Under the pieces are notes generated by a model that was given only the letters and a program-made list of their open reading frames with translations, searched no databases and was not told where the DNA came from. A program made the position numbers and the translations under genes. DNA of 64,000 nucleotides from Nitrospirota bacterium (lineage in GTDB: Bacteria; Nitrospirota; Thermodesulfovibrionia; Thermodesulfovibrionales; JdFR-88), in contig JACWAF010000035.1 of the NCBI GenBank assembly GCA_014874185.1, forward strand, positions 124,001 to 188,000, read 5' to 3'. The number at the start of each line of letters is the position of its first letter. Within the stretch, counting starts at the first letter, position 1. Of this stretch, positions 1 through 8,138 are shown piece by piece.

Positions 1-2687
1 GTCACCACCTCGGCATAGACCTCTTCCCGCTCACCAGAGAAGGGGTTTGCCGTATGGATAACAAAGCTGTAGTCCGCCTGCACCACCTCCTGCACCAGGA
101 CGGACATCATGAGGTCCTCGTGCCTTATGCCGTTTGCAACCCGGCTAAGATACGCCCTTTCGTTCCACTTCGAGGCCCAGACGCGCTTTATGCACTGCCA
201 GGCCTTCTCCCAATCATCGGGCGAGGGGGGCCAGGAGGGCCCGACATCGCCCATTATTTTCTTGAGGGCGCGGACAAGCTCGTCCGGCGGCGCAAGGTCA
301 AGGAGAATTTCCCGTATGCGGGGAAGCAGTTCCAAGCCTTTTGACGGCCCGGCCCCGAGCCTTTGAAGAAGCCCCTCGTATCCCGAGGCGGCCTGTTTGT
401 TAGCGTCCCCCGAGAGCGCCTTTTCGAAGACCCCGAACGGAAGGGCCGCCGAGCGCGGCATCTTTATCCATGAAGGCAGTTTGTCGCGCACGAGTTTCAG
501 GTTATTCGACTTGTAGCCCACGTTCTGCGGGGTGAAATCCTGCATCGGCAGGGCGTAAACCGTAAAGCCATGCCTTGCCAGGGCGGCGCGCACGGGTTTT
601 ACGCGCATAGGCGCGGCGGTTTCTTCCTCTGCCGCTTCCCCGAAGGAGACATTGTTTGTCCCGAGAGCCTCGACCATGAGCAGCCGCCCCTTATAAGACT
701 TCAGCTCATCCAGTTTCGCTGGGTTGAAGCAGGTGGCAAAGGGCACGCCCGAGTTCCTTGCCCTTATGGCCAGGTGCGAAAGACTGTCCACCATGGCGGG
801 CGTTATAATGGCCGCAACCCCGCCCGGTATCTCTTCATCGCCCGCCACCGAGTTCGCAATAACGACCTCCGGCCGCGGCAGGTCCCTTCCCTGTATCGCC
901 CTGAGGGCGTCGATAACGATCACCTCTCCCACGCCCTTTCCCCTGCTTACGATCTGCCAGTCGCCAAGCTCCGCGTTTTTTCTGAGCACCGGGTCTATAG
1001 CGTGCAGAAGCATTGAGAGCGCAAACGCGGGACGCCCGCGGAGCACCTCTTCAGTGAAGAGGTCAACCGTCCACGGCGAGGCGTGAAACGCCCTGCCAAG
1101 GTATGCCGCCTTGGGCTGGAGCAACTCCTGATAATGCTGGGCGAACGAGCCAAGGGCGCGCAGCAGGCGGTCCACTGCGGCCTCTGCCCGCAGCGACCAC
1201 TCCCTTTCGAACTCCCGCGCGACATACGCGATGCCCCCGTGAGGCGCATCCTGAAGCAGCCGCCGCCAGAACCTGAGTGAAATGGAAAACTCTTCATCAG
1301 TCTGTGTCAGGCTGACATTCTCAAGGGAAAATCCTATCGCATCAACCATCTGCCCGGGGTTTAGCTGCCCCAGGCCCCTCTCAATGACTGAGCGGACGAA
1401 ATCCTCCAGGGCTATATCCAGAAACAGAAGGTCCCGGACTCTGTGTGCAGGCCCCGTAAGCTCTTTAAAAAGCCAGCGCCTGGCCTCCACCGCCTTCTCA
1501 AGCAGGATGAGCGCCTCGGGGCTGTTCTGGCGGGCCCAGATGGAATCCATCAGGGACTGCATCCCTGGACCCAGGAGGTGCCTTGCGTTCTGCATGGCTA
1601 TTCCCAGGTCAGCGCCCGCGTGGACCTCTTTCAGAATGCCCAGGAAGCGCTCGAAATCCCAGATAAGGGCGTCCTTCAGTTGCGGGATGAAATCAGGGTC
1701 GGACGTTATCGGCCTTTCATAGCTCCTCAAGCGCTCCCTCGTCACGCCGCCCTCTTCAAGCCTCCGGTAAAAGCGGTCCAGGTCTCCATTGGAGCGGAGA
1801 AATTCCAGGTAGGCCTCGCAGATTATTACGTCGTCGGGCGTCGTGTTGTTGTGCAGCTTCTGGTGCCACTCTTCCATGAAATGGCCCGACACCTCTTTTA
1901 TGTGATGGCGGTGCATGATACTGAGCACCTCGTCGCGGACGCGCTGGGCGTTGCCGCCCCGTCCGAGGGTGGTCATTATAAGCCTTATCAGCTCGCGCGC
2001 ATCAGGGACGGCCTCCGCGCCGGTCTCCGCATAGCGGGCGGCAAGCTTCTGTGTCAGCTGGTCCATGGCGTGCCCCAGCTCGCGGGGTTTGGTGTTATAG
2101 TTCCTCTGCCAATCGAGCTGCCTCAGGGCGGAAAAGCGAAGCCATACGTAGATCAGCGAAAGGCCTTCGATGTCGCCCCTTCCAACCCTGTCCAGCAATT
2201 GATAGCAGAGATTGAACCGGTGCATGAGGGTCCACGACTGCCTCCCCGTCTCTTTCTCTACGATCTCGCGCGCGATCGAGCCGGCGCCTGAAGCAAGCGG
2301 AGAGGCGGCAGCTTCCGGAGCGGGGACCTCGATGCGGTAATTGCGCCCCTGGTTGTTGTCCCAGCGCCCCTCGTCCGGAAAAAAGAGCGCGAAGTTCAGC
2401 CATCTGGCGCTCACCGGTTTCTCGAACCCTATGGTTATCCTTCGCCCGTTTTTTTCCTCAAAGGGGGTCTGCACGGCGGAAGAACCGTAAGCCCGGCTCC
2501 CCTCTGGCCAGCAGCCCCGGGGAGGCATCCGCCATGGTTCGTGTGGATGGTTGGCAACTCCCCAGTGAAGGACGCACCTCTTCGCGGCGTCCGTGCCGAG
2601 GGTGATCTCCACCCTGTTATCAAGCGCATGCACCAAAACCGATATGTGCACGCCTGTATCTGTCTGGATTTTTTCTTCCCTGGTCAT
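1..2687 (-). CDS. Alpha-glucan water dikinase (plant GWD type), 3' end outside window
   Basis: The minus-strand frame is open from an ATG at 2687 to the window edge, giving 895 visible codons. Residues about 18-110 look like one CBM45-type starch-binding domain (LHWGVAN, an Ala/Pro-rich turn, then WDNNQGRNYRIEV). The central part holds the GWD hallmark EEWHQKLHNNTTPDDV followed by VICEAYLEFL. The phosphohistidine domain has SHLAIRARNSGVPFATCFNP, with the likely catalytic His near residue 638. The nucleotide-binding domain begins with VGYKSNNLKLV, LPFGVFEKAL and SKWNERAYLS, then FVIHTANPFSGE, and runs off the window. GWD uses ATP and water to phosphorylate glucosyl C6 of starch or glycogen, releasing AMP and phosphate. 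Plant enzymes carry two CBM45 domains and a transit peptide; here I see one CBM and no signal. The start has only a weak AAGG upstream. No other glycogen gene is in view. The family call is firm; the physiological substrate is inferred. Confidence 0.9.
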   Translation of the reverse strand, partial: MTREEKIQTDTGVHISVLVHALDNRVEITLGTDAAKRCVLHWGVANHPHEPWRMPPRGCWPEGSRAYGSSAVQTPFEEKNGRRITIGFEKPVSARWLNFALFFPDEGRWDNNQGRNYRIEVPAPEAAASPLASGAGSIAREIVEKETGRQSWTLMHRFNLCYQLLDRVGRGDIEGLSLIYVWLRFSALRQLDWQRNYNTKPRELGHAMDQLTQKLAARYAETGAEAVPDARELIRLIMTTLGRGGNAQRVRDEVLSIMHRHHIKEVSGHFMEEWHQKLHNNTTPDDVIICEAYLEFLRSNGDLDRFYRRLEEGGVTRERLRSYERPITSDPDFIPQLKDALIWDFERFLGILKEVHAGADLGIAMQNARHLLGPGMQSLMDSIWARQNSPEALILLEKAVEARRWLFKELTGPAHRVRDLLFLDIALEDFVRSVIERGLGQLNPGQMVDAIGFSLENVSLTQTDEEFSISLRFWRRLLQDAPHGGIAYVAREFEREWSLRAEAAVDRLLRALGSFAQHYQELLQPKAAYLGRAFHASPWTVDLFTEEVLRGRPAFALSMLLHAIDPVLRKNAELGDWQIVSRGKGVGEVIVIDALRAIQGRDLPRPEVVIANSVAGDEEIPGGVAAIITPAMVDSLSHLAIRARNSGVPFATCFNPAKLDELKSYKGRLLMVEALGTNNVSFGEAAEEETAAPMRVKPVRAALARHGFTVYALPMQDFTPQNVGYKSNNLKLVRDKLPSWIKMPRSAALPFGVFEKALSGDANKQAASGYEGLLQRLGAGPSKGLELLPRIREILLDLAPPDELVRALKKIMGDVGPSWPPSPDDWEKAWQCIKRVWASKWNERAYLSRVANGIRHEDLMMSVLVQEVVQADYSFVIHTANPFSGEREEVYAEVV

Positions 2688-2932
2688 GGCTGACCTTGCC
2701 GCGAAGGCTTTTATTTATAGTTTACCCGAAAACCTTTATGAACGGGCTTGGAATGACCAATTATTGGAATGGCCAATTAATTGACTGCCCTGACCGCTAC
2801 GCTATACTCTGGTTAAGACCACGCAGGTGCAGATAAAGGGGCCTGGACGCCATCAAAAAAGGGCTTAAAAAACGGAAATACGGCCGGAGCCTCACCCCTG
2901 GTGAAATCCTGATATCTGACAAGGAGGGTAAG

Positions 2933-3316
2933 ATGCAGAAGGTGATTGCCTGTCTTTTGCTCGTTGCGGGCCTGGTGCTTACTGGCTGTGCCAGCGTCCA
3001 GAAGGAAACGCCCACCACGGGCGGGCCGGTGTACAACGCCCTCGGGGAACTGAAAAATACCTATAACAAGCCCATCCAGCAGGTCTATGCGGCAACGGTG
3101 GAGAGCATGAAAGACCTTGGGATAAATGTCACGCAAAGCAGGGCCGACCAGCTGACCGGCACCGTGGAAGGGAAGCTTGCCGATGGCAGGACGGTGAGCA
3201 TAGACCTGCGCTCGTTGAGCCAGAATTCCACAAACGTAATCATCAAGGTGGGCACATTGGGGGACGAGACCCTGTCACGGAGGATAATGGATTCGGTTTC
3301 GAGCAAACTTACGTAA
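2933..3316 (+). CDS. Small lipoprotein, DUF3568-like
   Basis: This 127-residue protein starts at ATG 2933 with a strong AAGGAGG upstream. It has a lipoprotein signal with lipobox LTGC (Cys near residue 19), then a short mature domain with alternating strands (QVYAATVESMKDLGINVTQ, GTVEGKLADGRTVSIDLRS). This pattern fits the DUF3568 family of small secreted or outer-membrane lipoproteins of unknown function. It is a single gene with its own upstream region, followed at once by a palindromic repeat that may end its transcript. I see no motif that would give a reaction or partner. Confidence 0.8.
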   Translation: MQKVIACLLLVAGLVLTGCASVQKETPTTGGPVYNALGELKNTYNKPIQQVYAATVESMKDLGINVTQSRADQLTGTVEGKLADGRTVSIDLRSLSQNSTNVIIKVGTLGDETLSRRIMDSVSSKLT

Positions 3317-3320
3317 GCCC

Positions 3321-3410
3321 TACTTTCTCTTTTTTGCAAAAAAGAGAAAGTAGCAAAGAGAAAAAACTCTTGCTTTGCGGGGTTTTAATCCCGCAAAAAA
3401 AGACCTCTCT
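3321..3410. repeat. Three-hairpin repeat family, copy A (partial)
   Basis: Positions 3321-3352 form a perfect palindrome with 15-nt AT-rich arms (TACTTTCTCTTTTTT) around a GC centre. It is followed by GCAAAGAGAAAAAACTCTTG and a second small hairpin (GCGGGG...CCCGC). The third hairpin seen in the full copies near 6.7, 35.7 and 41.2 kb is missing. The element lies directly downstream of a lipoprotein gene and could serve as its terminator. Confidence 0.8.
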
Positions 3411-3413
3411 TAG

Positions 3414-3508
3414 GCGGGTTCAGGTTTGCAACTTGAACCCGCTTTCGCGGGAATGACGACCAACCCCCCTTCATCCCCCCTTAATTTAAGGGGGGATGAA
3501 GGGGGGTT
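3414..3508. repeat. Palindromic repeats between convergent genes
   Basis: Two repeat types sit together. Positions 3414-3442 are a palindrome GCGGGTTCA...TTGAACCCGC, which looks like the two ends of the GGTTCAGG inverted-repeat element (36287-36441) joined directly. Then, after GCGGGAATGACG, positions 3462-3508 form a perfect 47-nt palindrome of C-run and G-run blocks (AACCCCCCTTCATCC and its reverse complement). It lies 1 nt from the stop codon of the convergent gene and probably ends transcription from both sides. Confidence 0.8.
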
Positions 3509-3509
3509 A

Positions 3510-4295
3510 CTACCCGGCGTGGACCTCAACCGGCGTGCCTTTCACAAGACGCAGGATGTCCTTTGCGCTCCCCAGATACGAGAATATCTCAAGCCAGCCG
3601 TTTGAGTTTATGATCGCCCCGGCCTTCATTTCCCCGGCCTGGGCGTAATAGGCCGCAATGGGCAGGGCCAGCCTCTTTATCTTCACTATCGGCCTTTTCC
3701 CCATTAGAAAAGAAAGGTCTTTATCACTGATATTTGTTATCGCGTTACCGAAGCGGTCGAACCTGACGACCTCGCCATAGAGCCTGCCTTTTTTGATTAA
3801 GGGCTCCGGCAGCGAAAGCGTGACCGGGTCTTTCACAGCCGGGCCGAAGGCGGAGGGCTTTTTCCCCTTGGAGAGCCACGCCGCAGCCGGTGCGAAGACA
3901 TCCCTTCCGTGGAATGTGGCACCCCTCTGGCTACCCCCCCTTAAATTAAGGGGGGACAAAAGGGGGGTTAGCCTCCTTATCTCTTTCGCTTCGGGAATGA
4001 TCTTCGTGAACACGCCGTTATCCGGGCCAATAAAGAACTGACCATGCGAGTTGATTATGATCGCCCGCCTTTCGGAACCCACCTCGGGGTCCACGACAAC
4101 CACATGCACCGAGCCGGAAGGGAAGTAGGGGAAGGAATCCCACAGGACGTAAGCGGCCTCTTTTATGTCCTGCGGGGGTATTTCGTGCGTGAGGTCCACA
4201 ATCCGCACCTGCGGGTTTATGGAGAGGACCACCCCTTTCATCACCCCGGCGAAGGGGTCTTTATGGCCGAAGTCGGTAGTGAGGGTGATTACCAT
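3510..4295 (-). CDS. SAM hydroxide adenosyltransferase (DUF62 family)
   Basis: This 261-residue protein matches the DUF62/SAM_adeno_trans family: N-terminal ITLTTDFGHKDPFAGVMKG, then VDLTHEIPPQDI, VHVVVVDPEVGSERR and FIGPDNGVF, and a C-terminal barrel with RFDRFGNAITNI. Known members hydrolyse S-adenosylmethionine to adenosine and methionine, and relatives make 5'-fluoro- or 5'-chloro-deoxyadenosine; this one lacks any halogenase context. It is oddly long just before FHGRDVFAP: residues encoded by 3933-3969 (SPLNLRGGSQRG) come from a C-run/G-run repeat read in frame. Homologues usually have only a short linker there. It stands alone, flanked by repeats on both sides. Confidence 0.88.
   Translation of the reverse strand: MVITLTTDFGHKDPFAGVMKGVVLSINPQVRIVDLTHEIPPQDIKEAAYVLWDSFPYFPSGSVHVVVVDPEVGSERRAIIINSHGQFFIGPDNGVFTKIIPEAKEIRRLTPLLSPLNLRGGSQRGATFHGRDVFAPAAAWLSKGKKPSAFGPAVKDPVTLSLPEPLIKKGRLYGEVVRFDRFGNAITNISDKDLSFLMGKRPIVKIKRLALPIAAYYAQAGEMKAGAIINSNGWLEIFSYLGSAKDILRLVKGTPVEVHAG
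3933..3969. repeat. C-run/G-run palindromic repeat inside a gene
   Basis: The stretch ACCCCCCCTTAAATTAAGG and its G-rich continuation repeats the intergenic element at 3462-3508, but lies inside the SAM hydroxide adenosyltransferase gene. It is read in frame without a stop and adds about 12 residues between conserved blocks. This looks like an insertion tolerated in a surface loop. Confidence 0.75.
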
Positions 4296-4298
4296 AAA

Positions 4299-4374
4299 AT
4301 CTCCCCTTCCCCCTCTTTTTCAAAGAGGGGGATAGATTTGCTCCCCCTTTGGAAAAGGGGGATGGAGGGGGATT
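4299..4374. repeat. C-run/G-run palindromic repeats, two units
   Basis: Two adjacent palindromes (CCCCCTCTTT/AAAGAGGGGG and CCCCCTTT/AAAAGGGGG) lie upstream of the SAM hydroxide adenosyltransferase gene and downstream of pyrD. They belong to the same family as the units at 3462-3508, 18189-18331, 23222-23268 and near 39.4 and 39.7 kb. Confidence 0.75.
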
Positions 4375-4413
4375 TTTCGAATTGACTTTCGGCCTTCTTG
4401 CTTATGTAAATGC

Positions 4414-5328
4414 CTATAATTGCAAACCGCCAATCAGGTCAGAGACCTTTTCCACATTGAATCTTTTCAGGTAATCCTCTATCCCCTCGATAACATTAAT
4501 AGGCGCCCGGGGATTCACGAAGATGGCCGTGCCAACGGCCACCGCCGTTGCCCCGGCCAGGAGGAATTTCACCGCGTCCTCGCCAGCTCTTATCCCGCCC
4601 ATGCCTATGACCGGTATCTTCACGGCCCGCGAGGCCTGGAAGACCATCCTCAAGGCGATAGGCATAATAGCCGGGCCTGAGAGCCCGCCTATAACATTTT
4701 TTATGGAGGGCTTCCTGCAGGAGATATCTATTTCCATGGCGGGGATGGTGTTTATCAGCGAGATGGCGTCCGCCCCCTCGTCCTCGGCCGCCCGCGAGAA
4801 CTCGCATATGTCCGGCGCGCCTGGCGAGAGCTTCACGATGAGGATCGCCTGCTTTACGCAACCCCTAACCTTTCTTATCAACTTGTAAAAGGCCTTTAAA
4901 TCCAGGCCGAAGGCTATCCCGCCCTTTTTCACGTTGGGGCAGGAGACGTTAAGCTCTATGCCGTCCACACCGGCCTCGTCCAGCCTGGAGGCCAGCTTGG
5001 CGTATTCTCCCACGGTGGTGCCAAGCACGTTAGCTATTACAGGCACATCGAATTTTTTTATGAACGGGAGCTTCTCGTCTATGAACGCCTTAAGTCCCAC
5101 GTTCTGAAGACCGATGGCGTTTATCATCCCGGACGGGGTCTCTATGATGCGCGGCGGCGGGTTGCCCGGCCAGGGCTTAAGCGATATGCCCTTCAGGACG
5201 ATTGCGCCAAGCCTTGAGAGGTCAAAGAACTCCGAAAGCTCCGCCCCGTACCCTGCCGTGCCCGATGCCGTCATCACCGGGTTTTTCAGCGTGAGCTTGC
5301 CGATCTTCACCTCAAGCCGCTTACTCAA
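4414..5328 (-). CDS. pyrD: Dihydroorotate dehydrogenase, catalytic subunit (class 1B)
   Basis: PyrD oxidises dihydroorotate to orotate in pyrimidine synthesis, passing electrons through FMN to the PyrK subunit. Visible motifs are NPVMTASGTAGYG, GLQNVGL, ELNVSCPNVKKGG, VKLSPGAPDI, LINTIPAM and IPVIGMGGI, with active-site Cys in the SCPN block, as in class 1B enzymes of about 300 residues. I place the start at TTG 5328: the codon overlaps the pyrK stop as TTGAGTAA and has AGGTGAGGTGG just upstream. An in-frame GTG at 5340 is the alternative. It is last in the greA-pyrK-pyrD operon, with translation probably coupled to pyrK. Confidence 0.95.
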   Translation of the reverse strand: MSKRLEVKIGKLTLKNPVMTASGTAGYGAELSEFFDLSRLGAIVLKGISLKPWPGNPPPRIIETPSGMINAIGLQNVGLKAFIDEKLPFIKKFDVPVIANVLGTTVGEYAKLASRLDEAGVDGIELNVSCPNVKKGGIAFGLDLKAFYKLIRKVRGCVKQAILIVKLSPGAPDICEFSRAAEDEGADAISLINTIPAMEIDISCRKPSIKNVIGGLSGPAIMPIALRMVFQASRAVKIPVIGMGGIRAGEDAVKFLLAGATAVAVGTAIFVNPRAPINVIEGIEDYLKRFNVEKVSDLIGGLQL

Positions 5329-6082
5329 AGACCACCTCACCTATGCGGAAGACCGGCCCCTCCTTGCAGGCGCGCTTATGCCCCGTTGAGGTCTTTACCG
5401 CGCAGCCCAGGCAGACGCCTATCCCGCAGGCCATCCGCTCTTCAACCGATACATAACCCTCCAGTCCCAGTTCCGAGACGGCCTTCAGCATACCCCTGGG
5501 GCCACAGGCATATACGACATGTCTATTTTTATTTTTCCCGGCCAGAAATTCTTTAAGCAGGTCTATGACCGTGCCTTTTACGCCCACGGAGCCGTCCTCC
5601 GTGGCAAGCCCCAGCACCCGGCAGATGCCCCTAAGCTCTTCCGTCAGCAGCAGTTCATCGGAGTTCCTTCCCCCGTACAGTATCAGTGCCTCCCCGCCAA
5701 ATGCATCGGCAAGCGGATAGAGAGAGGCTATCCCGGTGCCGCCCGCCACAAGCAAAGGCACCTTTTTGGGTTTCGGCAGGGGATACGGCTCGCCAAGGGG
5801 GCCGATTATCTCCACCTCGTCCCCGGCGTCAAGGACGCTCATGATGGCCGTGGCCTTCCCCCTCAGCCGGTACAGGAACTCCAGCGCGTCTTCCTTCACC
5901 CTGAAATATCCGAACGGCCTTTTAAGAAGCGGGTCCAGCCTGCCCGGAATCCCCAGCATGAAGAACTGCCCGGGCTGCGCGGCGGGCATTATGCCCTCCG
6001 GGCGCACGGAGAGGATGAAATGCTCCACGTTCAACCTGGCGTTTTTTATGACTTTCGCTTTGAAGAGTGAGGGGCTACTCAA
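5321..6082 (-). CDS. pyrK: Dihydroorotate dehydrogenase electron-transfer subunit
   Basis: PyrK carries FAD and a [2Fe-2S] cluster and links the class 1B PyrD to NAD+. The 253 residues show an FAD-binding barrel (PGQFFMLGIPG, LKRPFGYF), an NAD-binding part (LLVAGGTGIASLYPLA, YACGPRGMLKAV) and a C-terminal cluster motif CGIGVCLGC followed by a fourth Cys after 11 residues. The start is TTG 6082, overlapping the greA stop as TTGAGTAG. The gene overlaps pyrD by the same kind of 8-nt junction. This fits tight co-expression and a PyrDK complex in the cytoplasm. Confidence 0.94.
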   Translation of the reverse strand: MSSPSLFKAKVIKNARLNVEHFILSVRPEGIMPAAQPGQFFMLGIPGRLDPLLKRPFGYFRVKEDALEFLYRLRGKATAIMSVLDAGDEVEIIGPLGEPYPLPKPKKVPLLVAGGTGIASLYPLADAFGGEALILYGGRNSDELLLTEELRGICRVLGLATEDGSVGVKGTVIDLLKEFLAGKNKNRHVVYACGPRGMLKAVSELGLEGYVSVEERMACGIGVCLGCAVKTSTGHKRACKEGPVFRIGEVVFE

Positions 6083-6551
6083 AGGAGATGTCGAGGACCT
6101 CGTACTCCAGTGTCCTCGCGGGGGCCTTTACCGTCACGGTGTCGCCGGGCTCCTTGCCAAGAAGGGCCCTGCCCACCGGGGAGTTGATCGATATCTTTCC
6201 GGCCTTCACGTCTGCTTCCTCGGTGCTTACCAGATAAAAGATATACTCCTCGTCCGCGCCGATGTCCAGCACCTTCACCCTGGCGCCGAACGCCGCCCTG
6301 GACTGGTTTATCTTCGACGTGTCTATCACCTCGGCCACGGCCAGCTTCTGCTTCAGATCTATTATCCGGCCCTCCAGAAAGGACTGCTTCTCCTTGGCCG
6401 CCGTGTACTCGGCATTCTCGGACAGGTCGCCATGGGCCCTCGCCTCTTCGATGTCCCTGATGTTCTTTGGCCGCTCTACCTTCAGGAGGTGCTCCAGCTC
6501 TTCCTGCATCTTCCTGTAGCCGTCAGGCGTTATCGGAAATTTTTGAATCAT
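6075..6551 (-). CDS. greA: Transcription elongation factor GreA
   Basis: GreA rescues backtracked RNA polymerase by stimulating transcript cleavage. The 158-residue length is normal. The N-terminal coiled coil contains the acidic tip segment EARAHGDLSENAEYTAAKE, followed by the globular domain with INSPVGRALLGKEPGDTV. It is the first gene of a minus-strand operon with pyrK and pyrD. Pairing greA with the pyrimidine genes is unusual but the overlaps leave little doubt that they are co-transcribed. The upstream region towards hom holds a three-hairpin repeat. Confidence 0.96.
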   Translation of the reverse strand: MIQKFPITPDGYRKMQEELEHLLKVERPKNIRDIEEARAHGDLSENAEYTAAKEKQSFLEGRIIDLKQKLAVAEVIDTSKINQSRAAFGARVKVLDIGADEEYIFYLVSTEEADVKAGKISINSPVGRALLGKEPGDTVTVKAPARTLEYEVLDISFE

Positions 6552-6663
6552 ATCAATCCAGATTTTATCGGATTGGGGGCTGTTTTTTCAAATCGCCATT
6601 TTACCCGGCCTTTATTTTTATGATAATATGAATCCCGCTTACAAGAAAGAAAAGGCAACTGCT

Positions 6664-6786
6664 CTACTTTTCTTTTTTATAAAAAAGAAAAGTAGCAAAA
6701 GAAAGAATTTTTAGATTTTTTTGCCCCATTCGGGGCAAAAAAATGCAAAAATTCTCTTTGCTTCTTTCTCTTATAAGAGAAAGAAG
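6664..6786. repeat. Three-hairpin repeat family, copy B (complete)
   Basis: Hairpin 1 is 6664-6695 (CTACTTTTCTTTTTT arms). Hairpin 2 is GC-rich (TGCCCC...GGGGCA, 6722-6737). Hairpin 3 is 6761-6786 (CTTCTTTCTCTT/AAGAGAAAGAAG). The left and right flanks are also roughly complementary to each other, so the whole unit is one large imperfect inverted repeat. It ends 16 nt before the hom start codon, and the hom ribosome-binding site follows directly. Confidence 0.85.
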
Positions 6787-6801
6787 AATAAAGGAGTTTT
6801 T

Positions 6802-8103
6802 ATGAAAAAATCAGTTAATGTCGGCATTATAGGTTTCGGGACGGTGGGGAGCGGCACGGCGCGGGTGCTGGTGGAGAATGCCGGCCTTCTGAGGGACAGG
6901 CTTGGGTTCCCGGTAACCCTCAGGCGCATTGCCGATCTGGATATCAAGAGAGACAGGGGGATAAAGCTCCCAAAGGGCACGCTCACCACGAATGCCGATG
7001 ACATATTGAACGACCCGGAGATAGATATTGTAGTGGAGCTTATTGGCGGCATCAGGAAGGCCAAGGAACTGATACTTAAGGCGATTAAGAACAAAAAGAA
7101 TGTGGTCACGGCCAACAAGGCCCTGCTTGCCGAAGAAGGCGCGGAGATATTCAAGGAGGCCGAGCGGCAGGGGGTGACGCTTGGGTTTGAGGCCTCGGTG
7201 GCGGGGGCGATCCCGATAATAAAGGTGGTGAGCGAGAGCCTTATCGCAAACCGCATCAACGCGGCATACGGGATTGTGAACGGCACGTCCAATTTCATAC
7301 TCACAAAGATGACCAACGAGGGGGCGGACTTCGCCACGGTTTTGAAGGAGGCGCAGGCCCTGGGGTATGCCGAGGCGGACCCCACGCTGGACATCGAGGG
7401 GATAGACAGCGCGCACAAGCTCACGCTTCTGGCCTCGCTTTGCTATGGCATTCCGCTTTCGTTCAGGAAGGTCTATGTGGAGGGGATAACGAAGATAACG
7501 CCGCTGGACATCAGCTTTGCCTCGGAGCTTGGGTTCAAGATAAAGCTGCTGGCGATAGCGAAGGCTTCGGACGGGAAGGTTGAGTTGAGGGTTCATCCCA
7601 CGATGCTCCCGGCGGACACCCTGATATCGAAGGTGGACGGCGTGTTGAACGCGGTTTACGTGAACGGCGATATGACGGGCGACACGCTCTATTACGGCCG
7701 GGGCGCGGGCGACCTGCCCACGGGCTCCGCCGTGGTGAGCGACATAGCGGACATCGCGCGGATCGTGATGAGCGGCGGGCCGGCGAAGGTGCCGATGCGC
7801 CTTTCCGCGAAACCAATGAAGATAAAGCCCATCGAAGATATAGAGAGCATGTACTACTTCCGGTTCACGGCCATGGACAAGCCGGGCGTATTATCGAAGA
7901 TATCGGGGATCCTGGGGAAGAACAGGATCAGCATCGCCTCGGTTATCCAGAAGGGGCGGATGCTTGGCGGCGCGGTGCCATTGATTATCCTCACCCACAA
8001 GGCCAGGGAGAAGGACGTGCGCAAGTCTCTTGCGGAGATAGACCGCCTGCCGATAGTCTCTGAAAAAAGCCATCTGATAAGGGTGGAGGGGAAAGAAGGG
8101 TAG
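6802..8103 (+). CDS. hom: Homoserine dehydrogenase with C-terminal ACT domain
   Basis: It reduces aspartate semialdehyde to homoserine for threonine and methionine synthesis. I start at ATG 6802 behind AAAGGAG; the longer in-frame TTG start would read through the repeat. Motifs are GFGTVGSGTARVL (nucleotide binding, residues 8-20), VTANKALLA, NGTSNFILTKM and GYAEADPTLDIEGIDSAHKL. An ACT domain from about residue 350 (FTAMDKPGVLSKISGILG) probably senses threonine. The length of 433 residues is normal for the stand-alone form; no aspartokinase is fused. The upstream repeat may influence its mRNA, but no attenuator is evident. Confidence 0.95.
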   Translation: MKKSVNVGIIGFGTVGSGTARVLVENAGLLRDRLGFPVTLRRIADLDIKRDRGIKLPKGTLTTNADDILNDPEIDIVVELIGGIRKAKELILKAIKNKKNVVTANKALLAEEGAEIFKEAERQGVTLGFEASVAGAIPIIKVVSESLIANRINAAYGIVNGTSNFILTKMTNEGADFATVLKEAQALGYAEADPTLDIEGIDSAHKLTLLASLCYGIPLSFRKVYVEGITKITPLDISFASELGFKIKLLAIAKASDGKVELRVHPTMLPADTLISKVDGVLNAVYVNGDMTGDTLYYGRGAGDLPTGSAVVSDIADIARIVMSGGPAKVPMRLSAKPMKIKPIEDIESMYYFRFTAMDKPGVLSKISGILGKNRISIASVIQKGRMLGGAVPLIILTHKAREKDVRKSLAEIDRLPIVSEKSHLIRVEGKEG

Positions 8104-8138
8104 AGGGCTGATTTACGTCCGCGGCCCGCGGGGCGGCA

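Noticed and set aside
1443-2291. Plus-strand open frame of 282 codons
   Set aside because: It is antisense to the glucan water dikinase, which has clear family motifs; no family match and no ribosome-binding site.
5736-6623. Plus-strand frame of 295 codons over pyrK and greA
   Set aside because: It is antisense to two well-conserved genes and has no family features.
6721-6801. TTG start of hom at 6721
   Set aside because: It would translate the three-hairpin repeat; ATG 6802 has AAAGGAG and begins the conserved sequence.
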